Source: Micromonospora costi
GTDB taxonomy: Bacteria > Actinomycetota > Actinomycetes > Mycobacteriales > Micromonosporaceae
Direction: 5' to 3'
Assembly: GCF_003626655.1 (NCBI RefSeq)
Contig: NZ_RBAN01000005.1
Coordinates: forward strand, 124,001 to 188,000
Length of the DNA: 64,000 bases
Shown: piece after piece, positions 55,151 through 63,376 of the stretch
How the letters are laid out: the number at the start of each line of letters is the position of its first letter
Position numbering within the stretch: position 1 is the first letter of the stretch
Program-made: the position numbers and the translations under genes
The notes under the pieces: generated by a model
The model's input: only the letters and a program-made list of their open reading frames with translations
Told to the model about the DNA's origin: nothing
Databases searched by the model: none

Positions 55151-56844
55151 GCCATCACCTCCTGGGGGAGCGCGGCCTCGCCGGCCGGCGTGGGAACGGA
55201 CGCCGACCGGGCGGCGTTGCGGATGGCGCGCAGCCGCAGCAGCACGTCGTCGCCGCCCCGGCCGAAGTGGTCGTGCAGCCGCCGGTACTCGGCGTACAGC
55301 GCGTCGTAGGCGCGGACCCGCTCGGGATCGGGCAGGTACGCGTCGCGTTCGACCCGGCCCATGGCCGCCGAGGCCGCCGCCACGTCGGGGTGGGCCCCGG
55401 CCGCGACCGCCGCGTGGATGGCCGAACCGAGCGCCGGCCCCTGGGCCGAGCCGATGATGCCGAGCGGCCGGTTCGTGACGTCGGCGTAGATCTGCATCAG
55501 CAGCCGGTTGCCGGTGAGCCCGCCCGCCACGATCAGCTCGTCGACCGGCACGCCCGCCTCGGCGAACGCCTCGATGATCATGCGGGTGCCGTACGCGGTG
55601 GACTCCAGCAGCGCCCGGTACACGTCGGCCGGGCGGGTGGCCAGGGTCAGACCGACGATCACGCCGCTCAGGTCGTGGTTGACCAGCAACGACCGGTTGC
55701 CGTTCCACCAGTCCAGCGCCACCAGCCCGTGCGCGCCCACCGGCTGCGCGGCGGCCTGCTCGGTGAGCAGCTCGTGCGAGGCGTAGCCCTCGGGCGCGGC
55801 GTGGTCGACGTACCAGCCGAAGATGTCGCCGACGCCGCTCTGGCCGGCCTCGTATCCCCAGTGACCCGCGCTGATGCCGCCGTCGACGACACCGCACATG
55901 CCGGCCACCTCGGCCAGCTCCGTGCCGTTGACCACGTGGCAGGTGGAGGTGCCCATGATGGCGACCAGCCGGCCCGGGTCGAGGGCCTGCGCGGCGGCCG
56001 CGGTGACGTGGGCGTCCACGTTGCCGACCGCCACGGCGACGCCCTCGGGCAGGCCGGTCCATGCTGCGGCCTGGGCGGTGAGGCCGCCCGCGCGCCCGCC
56101 CAGCGGTGCCAGCGGGCCGTCGATCTTCTCGACGAAGTCGGCGAAGTCCGGGTTCAACGCGGCCAGGTACTCCCGGGACGGGTAGCGGCCGTCCTGGTGG
56201 ATGCCCTTGTAGCCCGCGGTGCACACGTTGCGGGTCTCGACGCCGCACAGCTGCCAGACGATCCAGTCGGCGGCCTCGATCCACCGTTCCGCCCGGCCGT
56301 AGACCTCGGGATCCTCCTCGAGAAGCTGCAACGCCTTCGCGTACTGCCACTCGGCCGAGATCTTGCCGCCGTAGCGACCGATCCAGGGCTCACCCCGCTC
56401 GTGGGCGAGGGCGTTGATGCGGTCGGCCTGGTGCTGGGCGGCGTGGTGCTTCCACAGCTTGACGTAGGCGTGCGGGCGGGTCCGCAGGTCGGGCAGCTCG
56501 CACAGCGGGGTGCCGTCGGCCAGGGTGGGCAGCACCGTGCAGGCCGTGAAGTCGATCCCGATGCCGATGACCCGCTCCGGCGCGACACCGCTCGCGGCCA
56601 GCGCCGCGGGCACGGCGTGCCGCAGCACGTCACGGTAGTCGTCGGGGTCCTGCAGGGCCCAGTCGGCCGGCAGCGGCTGCCCGTCGGCGGCCAGCGCCGA
56701 GTCCATGACACCGCTGCGGTACGCGTGCACCGCCGTGCCCAGCTCGGCGCCGTCGCGGACGCGCACCACCAGGGCCCGCCCCGACAACGTTCCGAAGTCG
56801 ACGCCGACGACGTACCGGTCGTCCGGCTCGGACGAAACGCTCAT
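55147..56844 (-). CDS. araB: L-ribulokinase
   Basis: 565 aa, family length. Phosphorylates L-ribulose with ATP. N-terminal phosphate-binding loop DFGTLSGRALVV, substrate region GKISAEWQYAKALQ, central MGTSTCHVVNG and the ATP-site motif DGGISAGHWGYEAGQSGVGD mark the AraB branch of FGGY kinases; C-terminal VAGGLTGNRLLMQIYADV follows. ATG 56844 lies behind GGAGGATGAC. First gene of a seven-gene operon with promoter-operator at 56868-56900. Confidence 0.95.
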   Translation of the reverse strand: MSVSSEPDDRYVVGVDFGTLSGRALVVRVRDGAELGTAVHAYRSGVMDSALAADGQPLPADWALQDPDDYRDVLRHAVPAALAASGVAPERVIGIGIDFTACTVLPTLADGTPLCELPDLRTRPHAYVKLWKHHAAQHQADRINALAHERGEPWIGRYGGKISAEWQYAKALQLLEEDPEVYGRAERWIEAADWIVWQLCGVETRNVCTAGYKGIHQDGRYPSREYLAALNPDFADFVEKIDGPLAPLGGRAGGLTAQAAAWTGLPEGVAVAVGNVDAHVTAAAAQALDPGRLVAIMGTSTCHVVNGTELAEVAGMCGVVDGGISAGHWGYEAGQSGVGDIFGWYVDHAAPEGYASHELLTEQAAAQPVGAHGLVALDWWNGNRSLLVNHDLSGVIVGLTLATRPADVYRALLESTAYGTRMIIEAFAEAGVPVDELIVAGGLTGNRLLMQIYADVTNRPLGIIGSAQGPALGSAIHAAVAAGAHPDVAAASAAMGRVERDAYLPDPERVRAYDALYAEYRRLHDHFGRGGDDVLLRLRAIRNAARSASVPTPAGEAALPQEVMA

Positions 56845-56867
56845 GTCATCCTCCGCTCGCCTGCTGG

Positions 56868-56900
56868 CCATAGTGTTAGCGCTCACATCGAACGCGTCAA
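56868..56900 (-). promoter_or_regulatory. Promoter-operator of the araBD-transporter-araA operon
   Basis: Minus-strand TTGACG (56900-56895) and operator TGTGAGCGCTAACA (56887-56874), 24 nt upstream of araB. 30 of 33 bases match the chvE promoter block at 865-897, in the same orientation relative to the gene. Position suggests repression by a LacI-family protein. Confidence 0.85.
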
Positions 56901-57062
56901 GACCGGGTTGGAAACAGGCTCGTAACGCTGTGGCCGCCGCTCGGGGGGCAGGCGTCGTCGGCCGATCTCCACCCGGTGGTTGTGGACAGGATGGCCGGCA
57001 GATCGGGCCCGGGCCCGTGCCGCGTCGGGCAGGCCATTGACCTGCGTGTCCGCCCGACTGCC

Positions 57063-57076
57063 TGTTAGCGCTCACA
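57063..57076. promoter_or_regulatory. Upstream auxiliary LacI-type operator
   Basis: TGTTAGCGCTCACA, identical (as reverse complement) to the araB and chvE operators. Its centre is 189 bp upstream of the araB operator centre, i.e. 18 turns at 10.5 bp per turn, a spacing that would suit DNA looping. No promoter hexamers adjoin it. The rest of the 56901-57235 gap holds the GH127 terminator and no gene. Confidence 0.7.
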
Positions 57077-57179
57077 CTCCGGGACCCGGCGGCGGCGACC
57101 GTGCGCCGGACCCCGACGGCGCGGCACGGGCTCCGGCGCGACGCGGGTGGGGCGCCGGGGCGCGGGGCACGCACCCGCC

Positions 57180-57210
57180 GCGGCGGCCCGGTCGAGGACC
57201 GGGCCGCCGC
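57180..57210 (-). terminator. Terminator of the GH127 gene
   Basis: Perfect 14-bp stem GCGGCGGCCCGGTC / GACCGGGCCGCCGC with a 3-nt loop, 26 nt beyond the stop at 57236. Insulates the ara operon promoter from read-through. Confidence 0.8.
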
Positions 57211-57235
57211 CTGGCGCGTGGAACGTGGACGGGTC

Positions 57236-60200
57236 CTACGGAGCGAGCTCCCGGCTCGCCCGCGCGGCGTGGGAGACCACGAGATCCTTCTCCGCCTCGG
57301 TGAAGGTCCCAGCCTGGAGGAACGCCTCCGCCGTACGCGCGACGGTCGAGACGAACTGGCCGTGGTCGGCGAACGGCGCCTCGTCCCACACCAGGTCGAG
57401 GAAGGTCGGGCCGTCCGTGCCGGGGGACGGGATCCCCGTCACGGGCACGTCGTAGTGCGGCAGGCCGTCGTTGCGCTTGTGGTTCGGCACCCCGGTGTCG
57501 ATCGAGCCGAACACGATCGTCGGCTCGACCCGGCGGAAGTACGACGACACGGGCTGGGTGTCGCTGATGTAGTACGGCCGCAGGGTGAAGCCGTGCGTGG
57601 CAAAGAGCGGGTCACCGGCCGGGGTCGCGCCGGCGTGGGTGACCCCCGCACGCGCGTAGTCGCCGTCGCGCTTGAGGTGGCGGTAGAGCGTCAGCTCGCG
57701 GTAGCTGCCGCCACCCGGGTTGCCGAGGATCTGCAGGAGGACCGGCCCCCAGAAGAGCGCCTGCGTGTCGGGACGGTCCAGCGCCCGCTCGACCCGGATG
57801 CTGAACGGCATCCGCACGTCGATCGTGTCGCCCGGGTTCCAGTCCCGGCTCAGCGTCAGGTAGCTGCCCGGTTTCGCGTCGACGTCGACGGCGACGCCGT
57901 TGACCGAGACGAAGAAGCCCTTCTCCGTCCAGCCCGGGACCCGCAGCTTGATGTCGAGCCGGCCCCTGCCGTTCACGACCAGCTTCGTGCGGTCGTCCCG
58001 CGGGAAGCTCGTCTCCTGCGTGACGGTGAAGCCCTTCTCGGCCCAGGTCAGGGTGGACGGCACGAACAGGTTGACCCACAGCGTGCCGCCGTCGGCGGAC
58101 TTGAAGTAGATCGTCTCCTGGTACTTCGTGTGGTTCTCCAGGCCCGTCCCGCCGCAGCAGGTGCCGGTGTTGCCGTAGCTGCGGTTGGCGCCCGGCGTCA
58201 ACGGCTGGAAGTACGTGACCTGCGGGTTGCTCACGCTCGCCGTGTCGGCACGCGAACCGGTGATCTGGTTGATCAGGCCCCGCTCGTAGTAGTCCATGTA
58301 GGCGGGGTCGTGCTCGTGCAGGAACAGGTTGCGGGCCAGCTTGATGAGGTTGTACGTGGTGCAGGTCTCCGCGCCGCCCTGGGCGATCGCGTTGGCGATG
58401 TTGTCCCGGTTCTGGAACAACTCGATGTTGTTGTTGGATCCGGGGTAGTTGCCGCTCGTGCCCCCGTTGGCGAACATGCGGTGCGGGACGACCATGCCGA
58501 AGAAGTTCTTCGCGGCCTGGAAGTACTCCTGCTCGCCACTGTGCTCGAAGACGCGCAGGTACCCGATGAACTGCGGCACGTGCGTGTTGGCGTGCAGCCG
58601 GTCGGGCCGGCGACGGCCGGGACGGTTCTCCGGGGTCACGACGAGGATGTCCCGGTTCTCGACGCAGGCGTCGAACAGCGACTCCCGGTTGTCGAAGCAC
58701 TTGGCCGTCTCCAGGTGCCGCGCGTCGCCGGTGAGCGCGTAGATCTCGGGGAAGACCTCGTTCGCGCCGCCGAACTCACCGGCGATGTAGAGGTCCCACA
58801 TGTAGTTCAGGTTGTCCCGGGTGATCGGGCCCGTGTATGCCGGATGGTTCTTGTCCCCGACGGTCAGGGCGAGGTGCGCCCAGTTGGCCATCTTGACGAC
58901 CACGTCGAGCGCCGTCGCGTTGTCGGTGTGGTAGTACGCGTCGAGCAGGCCACGAATGATCTTGTGCTGGGTGTACCAGGGCGCCCAGGTGTTGGTGCTC
59001 GCGTTGCCGCCGTAGACGGCGTACCGCGGAGGGCCGAGCCGGAGCACCGCGTCCTCGGGGATGGCGCCCACGTAGCCGGGGTGGGTCGGGATCCACGCGG
59101 CGGCGCCACCGCTCTGGCTCGCCACGATGCCGCCGTCGCGGCCGTTGGGGGAGGCGTCCTCGATGGTGGTGCCGCCGTCCTCGTCGAACCGGTACCAGGC
59201 GATGGTCCCGCCCCCGGTGGTGCCGGCCGGCGAGTCGAGCAGAGACCGGATCTGCTCCTGGCTCAGGGCCCGGTCGAAGATGTGGAACTCGTCGATCGTC
59301 GCGTCCAGGAACGGGTCGCCGTACTGGGAGCGGCCGATCCACCGGTTCCCCGGGTTCCCGAGATGGGTCGGGTTGAGGGTCATGTTCGTGTTCGTGCCGG
59401 CGACCTGACCGTTGACGTACAGGGTGCCGGTGTTCTGCGACAGCGTGACGGCCAGGTGCACCCACTCGTTCGTGGGCAGCGCGGCGTTGCCGTTGATCTG
59501 CTGCTCTCCACCGGAGCCGCCGACGGTGATCGCGAACCTCGGCGCGTTGCCGGTGACGCCGGCGCGCGGGGTGAGGAACATGTTGACCGTGGTGTTCTGA
59601 CCGAAGTCGAACAGCCGGCTCCAGTTCTGGGCCGAGGCGAGGTTCACCCAGGTGGCGATGGTGAAGTCGGCGAGCTGGCTGATCGCCTCCTGCGGCAGCG
59701 TCACGTGCTGGGCCCGACTGGGGCCGTTGAGGCGCAGGCCGTTGCCGAACCGGCCCGGCACCCGCCCGATCTGCGGGGTGCCCGGGTCCTCATCGCCCGG
59801 ACCGCCCGTGCCCATCCGGGCGGTGATCGCGGCCTGGCACGCGGCGATCTCGCCGACCATCCAGTCGAGCTTCGTCTTGAAGATCGGCTCGCCCTGGTCG
59901 GCGTACGCCTGGGCCAGCGCCGTCATGAAGTGTCCGGCCCAGTGGCCGCTCAGCAGCCCGCCGTCCTCCCAGCCGCCGGGCACCGACACTCCCGGCGGGT
60001 TCGGGCGCCCGGCCTGGTTGTTGAACAGCACGAGGAAGCGCCGCTCGTCGTACTGCCGGAGGAAGTCCTTGATGCGGTCGCGCTTCTCCTGGAGCAGGCC
60101 CCCGCCCAGCTTCACCTCGCGCAGCTGGAACGGCCGCACCGGGGCGGTGCCGCCGGGGCCGGGGTCCGCGGGGATCGCGGCGGGGGACGCCGCGGGGCCG

Positions 60201-60334
60201 GCCGGCGCCCCGGTCTCCACGGCGGCCTGCGCGGCCGCCGGGAGCGCGGCGGCGCCTGCCGCCGCGGCCACGCCGACCGCCGATGCCTGGAGGAGTTGAC
60301 GTCGATTGACGGAGAGCTTGTCGGATGGGGCCAC
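57236..60334 (-). CDS. GH127 beta-L-arabinofuranosidase, Tat-secreted, with inserted LamG domain
   Basis: 1032 aa from the GTG at 60334 (GGAAGG 10 nt upstream; the longer frame adds 20 unlikely residues). The Tat signal is VNRRQLLQASAVGVAAAAG with cleavage near AQA-AVE. The GH127 barrel begins at PFQLREVKLGGG (residue ~68), is interrupted at ~172-412 by a LamG/concanavalin-like domain (GRFGNGLRLNG, FTIATWVNLA, WVHLAVTLS, RALSQEQI) and resumes at WYTQHKIIRGLLDAYYHT. Zinc/catalytic residues are E656 and C658 in AETCTTYN and the C726-C727 pair in GTCCGGTG, equivalent to the Cys nucleophile site of HypBA1. Releases terminal beta-L-arabinofuranose, feeding the neighbouring transporter and AraA. 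Confidence 0.9.
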   Translation of the reverse strand: MAPSDKLSVNRRQLLQASAVGVAAAAGAAALPAAAQAAVETGAPAGPAASPAAIPADPGPGGTAPVRPFQLREVKLGGGLLQEKRDRIKDFLRQYDERRFLVLFNNQAGRPNPPGVSVPGGWEDGGLLSGHWAGHFMTALAQAYADQGEPIFKTKLDWMVGEIAACQAAITARMGTGGPGDEDPGTPQIGRVPGRFGNGLRLNGPSRAQHVTLPQEAISQLADFTIATWVNLASAQNWSRLFDFGQNTTVNMFLTPRAGVTGNAPRFAITVGGSGGEQQINGNAALPTNEWVHLAVTLSQNTGTLYVNGQVAGTNTNMTLNPTHLGNPGNRWIGRSQYGDPFLDATIDEFHIFDRALSQEQIRSLLDSPAGTTGGGTIAWYRFDEDGGTTIEDASPNGRDGGIVASQSGGAAAWIPTHPGYVGAIPEDAVLRLGPPRYAVYGGNASTNTWAPWYTQHKIIRGLLDAYYHTDNATALDVVVKMANWAHLALTVGDKNHPAYTGPITRDNLNYMWDLYIAGEFGGANEVFPEIYALTGDARHLETAKCFDNRESLFDACVENRDILVVTPENRPGRRRPDRLHANTHVPQFIGYLRVFEHSGEQEYFQAAKNFFGMVVPHRMFANGGTSGNYPGSNNNIELFQNRDNIANAIAQGGAETCTTYNLIKLARNLFLHEHDPAYMDYYERGLINQITGSRADTASVSNPQVTYFQPLTPGANRSYGNTGTCCGGTGLENHTKYQETIYFKSADGGTLWVNLFVPSTLTWAEKGFTVTQETSFPRDDRTKLVVNGRGRLDIKLRVPGWTEKGFFVSVNGVAVDVDAKPGSYLTLSRDWNPGDTIDVRMPFSIRVERALDRPDTQALFWGPVLLQILGNPGGGSYRELTLYRHLKRDGDYARAGVTHAGATPAGDPLFATHGFTLRPYYISDTQPVSSYFRRVEPTIVFGSIDTGVPNHKRNDGLPHYDVPVTGIPSPGTDGPTFLDLVWDEAPFADHGQFVSTVARTAEAFLQAGTFTEAEKDLVVSHAARASRELAP

Positions 60335-60807
60335 TGAAGATCGTCCTTCCACATCGGTACGGGGGAGTGGACGGCCGTCGCCGGTTCCGCACACCGCTCA
60401 CGGGCGCGTTCCCGCGGCGGGTGTTCGGGGGTCGCCGAGGCCCGGTCGGGTGCCGGCCGTTCGTGTCGCGCTGGTGGCGGTGCGGTCGCCAGGGATCGGC
60501 TCACCGTTCGGTGGCCCGTCGTGGACGTGTCGGTGCGCCTCGTCCCGCCCGTCCGCGGGAGGCCCGGCCGTGCCACCGGGGGAGCGGGCGGGTGTGGCGA
60601 GGCGCGGGTGCGTACGGCGGAAGCGGCGCGCCCCGGGAGGGCGCGGGGAGGTCCCCGGGCCGCCCGCCTCGCCGACGTCGCTCGTCGCCGGGACGGTCGC
60701 TATCGCATCGAAGCTCCTCTGCCGGACGGTGGGCGGGTCGAGGAAGAGCCGTTGGCGCGGCTCTCGGACGGCGGTCACGCCATCGGCGGCCGTACCTGCC
60801 TGTGCCC
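60335..60807 (-). other. Long untranslated leader of the GH127 gene (no gene seen)
   Basis: About 470 nt between the predicted GH127 promoter (60835-60805 region) and its start codon. Open frames here are Pro/Arg/Gly-rich and have no ribosome site. If the promoter is right, the mRNA has an unusually long leader. No known riboswitch recognised. Confidence 0.45.
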
Positions 60808-60812
60808 GGAAG

Positions 60813-60840
60813 TGTGAACGTTAACTAAAGCGACCGTCAA
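60813..60840 (-). promoter_or_regulatory. Predicted GH127 promoter with variant LacI-type operator
   Basis: Minus-strand TTGACG (60840-60835) followed by AGTTAACGTTCACA (60826-60813). Relative to the ara operator the core is changed symmetrically (GCGC to ACGT-type centre), as expected for another LacI paralogue or a weaker site. The -35-to-operator spacing is almost the same as at araB and chvE. Confidence 0.55.
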
Positions 60841-60867
60841 TCCCTACGTACAAGTAAGGTCCGGGGT

Positions 60868-60906
60868 TTGACACGCTGCGGAAACATATCTATGTTAGCG
60901 CTCAAC
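60868..60906 (+). promoter_or_regulatory. P450 promoter with overlapping LacI-type operator
   Basis: TTGACA (60868-60873), 17-bp spacer, TATGTT (60891-60896): the best sigma70-type promoter in the window. Operator TGTTAGCGCTCA (60893-60904) overlaps the -10 and start region, an arrangement expected to repress. The operator core equals that of the ara operon. Confidence 0.8.
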
Positions 60907-60940
60907 TTCCCCGCGGAACGGTCCTCATCGAGGAGGCGGC

Positions 60941-62131
60941 GTGGTTCCGGCGTTCGGCCTCTCGGAGTTGTGGGACCCGTTGGTCCGCCGCGATCCGCAC
61001 GAGTTCTACGACCGCGTGCGGGCCGCCGGGCGGCCGGTGCTCCAGATCGATCCCGCGGGCAACCGGTTCTGGGTGGTGGCCGGACACGCCGACGTGCTGG
61101 CCGGGCTGCACCACCCCGCCATCGGGCACGAGATCCACCGTCACTGCCCGGTCGCGCACCGGCCGGCCGGTCCCGACGGCGACGAGGTCGCGAGAATCGA
61201 GGCCCGCCAGCTCATCAGCCTGGACCCACCGGACCACACCCGACTGCGGGGCCTGGTCAGCCGCGGTTTCACGGCGCGGGCCGTGGCCCGGCTGGAGCCG
61301 TGGATCACCGATCTCGCCGACCGTCTGGTGACCGAGGCGCGCCGGCAGGGCCGGCTCGACGCGGTCACCCACCTCGCCGATCCCGTACCGGTCAACGTCA
61401 TCGCGGAGCTGGTCGGCGTGCCGGAACCGGACCGACCGCGGTTCCGGGCGTGGTCGGCCGCGATCGTCTCGGCCAGTGTGGACGCCCGCGCGGCCACCGT
61501 CGAGTTCGCGGCCTACCTCGACGAGCTGGCCGCCCGGCGCCGCGCCGCCCCGGCGGAGGACCTGATCTCCGACCTCGTGGCGCGGGAGGACCGGGGCGAC
61601 CGCCTCGACCGCGACGAGCTGGTGGCCCTCGTGCAACTGCTGCTCATCGCCGGCCAGGAGACGACCGTCGACCTGATCGTCAACGGCGTCCGGCTCCTGC
61701 TCGGGCACCCGGCGCAGTGGCAGGCGCTGCGGGACGAGCCGGCGTTGGCGAGCGCCGTGGTCGAGGAGACCCTGCGGTTCCGCGGCCCGGTCGAGATCGT
61801 GCCACCCCGGTACGCCTTCCGCGACGTCGAGATCGCCGGCGGCCGGATCCCCGCGTACGACCGCGTGGGGCTGTCCCTGTGGGGCGCCAACCGGGATCCC
61901 GCGGTGTTCGCGCGGCCGCACGAGTTCGACATCCACCGGCCCGACGTCCGCCGGCACATCGCGTTCGGGTACGGGATCCACTTCTGCCTCGGCGCGCACC
62001 TGGCGCGGCTGGAGGCGCGGATCATGTTCGAGCGGATCGCGCAGGGTCTTCCGGGGCTGCGCCTCGCGGCCGATCCCCGCGACCTCGACACCTTCCGTCT
62101 GCACCAGGACCGGCTGCCGCTTGTGGTCTGA
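60941..62131 (+). CDS. Cytochrome P450 under sugar-type operator control
   Basis: 396 aa; GTG start behind GAGGAGG with a short spacer. C-helix SLDPPDHTRLRGLVSRGFTARAV, I-helix LLIAGQETTVDLI, K-helix EETLRF and haem loop FGYGIHFCLGAHLARLEARI with the axial Cys place it among soluble actinobacterial CYP107-like enzymes. Redox partners not nearby. It is divergent from the GH127 gene and its promoter carries the arabinose-type operator, so it may be induced with arabinan breakdown. Substrate unknown. Confidence 0.9.
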   Translation: MVPAFGLSELWDPLVRRDPHEFYDRVRAAGRPVLQIDPAGNRFWVVAGHADVLAGLHHPAIGHEIHRHCPVAHRPAGPDGDEVARIEARQLISLDPPDHTRLRGLVSRGFTARAVARLEPWITDLADRLVTEARRQGRLDAVTHLADPVPVNVIAELVGVPEPDRPRFRAWSAAIVSASVDARAATVEFAAYLDELAARRRAAPAEDLISDLVAREDRGDRLDRDELVALVQLLLIAGQETTVDLIVNGVRLLLGHPAQWQALRDEPALASAVVEETLRFRGPVEIVPPRYAFRDVEIAGGRIPAYDRVGLSLWGANRDPAVFARPHEFDIHRPDVRRHIAFGYGIHFCLGAHLARLEARIMFERIAQGLPGLRLAADPRDLDTFRLHQDRLPLVV

Positions 62132-62183
62132 GCGCTGCCCGGCCGGCTCCCTCGCGGTGCGGCGCCTTGCCGGGAGGGCCCGG

Positions 62184-63263
62184 TCAGCTCCGCGCCGCGC
62201 CCGCGCTGTCGCGGAGGATGAGTTCGGGCTCCAGCAGCATGTGCTCGGCCGGCTGCCCGGTGGAGTCGATCTTCCGCAGCAGCATGTCGATGCTGCGCCG
62301 GCCGAGTTCGGCGAAGTCCTGCCGCACAGTGGTGAGCGGCGGCAGGAAGTACTCGGAGTCGGGCATGCCGTCGAACCCGACGACGCTCACGTCGTCGGGG
62401 ACCCGCCGGCCGGCCTCGTGCAGTGCCCGCAGCACGCCCAGGGCGATCTGGTCGTTGGCGCAGAAGATCGCGGTGACGGCCGGGTCGGCGGCCAGCTTCT
62501 GGCCCTGCTCGTAGCCCGAGCGGGCGGTCCACTCCCGCGGATGGACCGGCGGCACGACGGCGCCGGCCGCGTAGAGGGTCTCGCGCCAGCCGTCGACCCG
62601 CTCCACCGCCTCCGGCCAGTCCGGCGGGCCGGCGATGTGGTGCACGGTGGCGTGACCGAGGTCGAGCAGGTGGCGGGTGGCGAGGGCGGCGCCCGCGCGG
62701 TTGTCCACCCGGACGGTGGGCACGGCGTCGTCGCCGGCGGCGCCCACGCCCACGCAGGCGAGCACCGAGGCCACCTGGACCAGCGCGTTGGTGACCGCCG
62801 GCTTCGGCGAGATGGCGATGATGCCCTCCACCGACTGTTGCGCGAGCCGGTCGACCGCGTCGAGCACCGACTGCCGGTCGAGGCGCCGGACGGTGGCCAC
62901 GGTGACGAAGTAGCCGGCGGCGCGGGCGGCGTCCTCGATGGCGTACAGCATCGAGGCCGGCCCGAACAGCGTGCTCTCGAACCCGACGATGCCCAGCGTC
63001 CCCGAGCGTCGCGTCACCAGCGTGCGGGCGGCCAGGTTGCGGCGGTAGTTGAGCGCCTCCATGGCCTGGACGACGCGGTCCCTGGTCTCCTGCCGCACGT
63101 TCGGATGGTTGTTCAGCACGCGGGAGACGGTCTGGTGGGAGACCCCGGCGAGCCGTGCCACGTCCCGCATGACCGTGGCGCGGGGCCGGCTCACGCTGCC
63201 GGTTCCCGCCTGACTCGCTGAGCCTCCCCGTGCCACCTGCCCCCGCCTCCCGCCCGATGTCAT
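62184..63263 (-). CDS. LacI-family transcriptional regulator
   Basis: 359 aa from ATG 63263; GTG 63194 is an alternative because the HTH begins only at residue 31. HTH VMRDVARLAGVSHQTVSRVLNNHP has the same recognition helix as the regulator at 46780. Effector core: GIVGFESTLFGPASMLYAIE, IFCANDQIALGVLRAL, VVGFDGMPDSEYFLPPLTTVRQD. Convergent with the P450 gene. Candidate repressor for the P450, GH127 or ara promoters. Confidence 0.9.
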   Translation of the reverse strand: MTSGGRRGQVARGGSASQAGTGSVSRPRATVMRDVARLAGVSHQTVSRVLNNHPNVRQETRDRVVQAMEALNYRRNLAARTLVTRRSGTLGIVGFESTLFGPASMLYAIEDAARAAGYFVTVATVRRLDRQSVLDAVDRLAQQSVEGIIAISPKPAVTNALVQVASVLACVGVGAAGDDAVPTVRVDNRAGAALATRHLLDLGHATVHHIAGPPDWPEAVERVDGWRETLYAAGAVVPPVHPREWTARSGYEQGQKLAADPAVTAIFCANDQIALGVLRALHEAGRRVPDDVSVVGFDGMPDSEYFLPPLTTVRQDFAELGRRSIDMLLRKIDSTGQPAEHMLLEPELILRDSAGAARS

Positions 63264-63376
63264 CGATCACTGTAGCGCCGCTGGGAGCGCGACCGTCCTC
63301 CGGCGTTCGGGTCGGTCCCACGGGTCGGTACGGCGGGTCGTACCCGCAGGTCGGCCCGCCGGCGCGGTCGGGCGGG

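Noticed and set aside
60398..60778. 126-aa minus-strand frame in the GH127 leader
   Set aside because: Pro/Arg/Gly-rich composition, no ribosome site, no recognisable domain.
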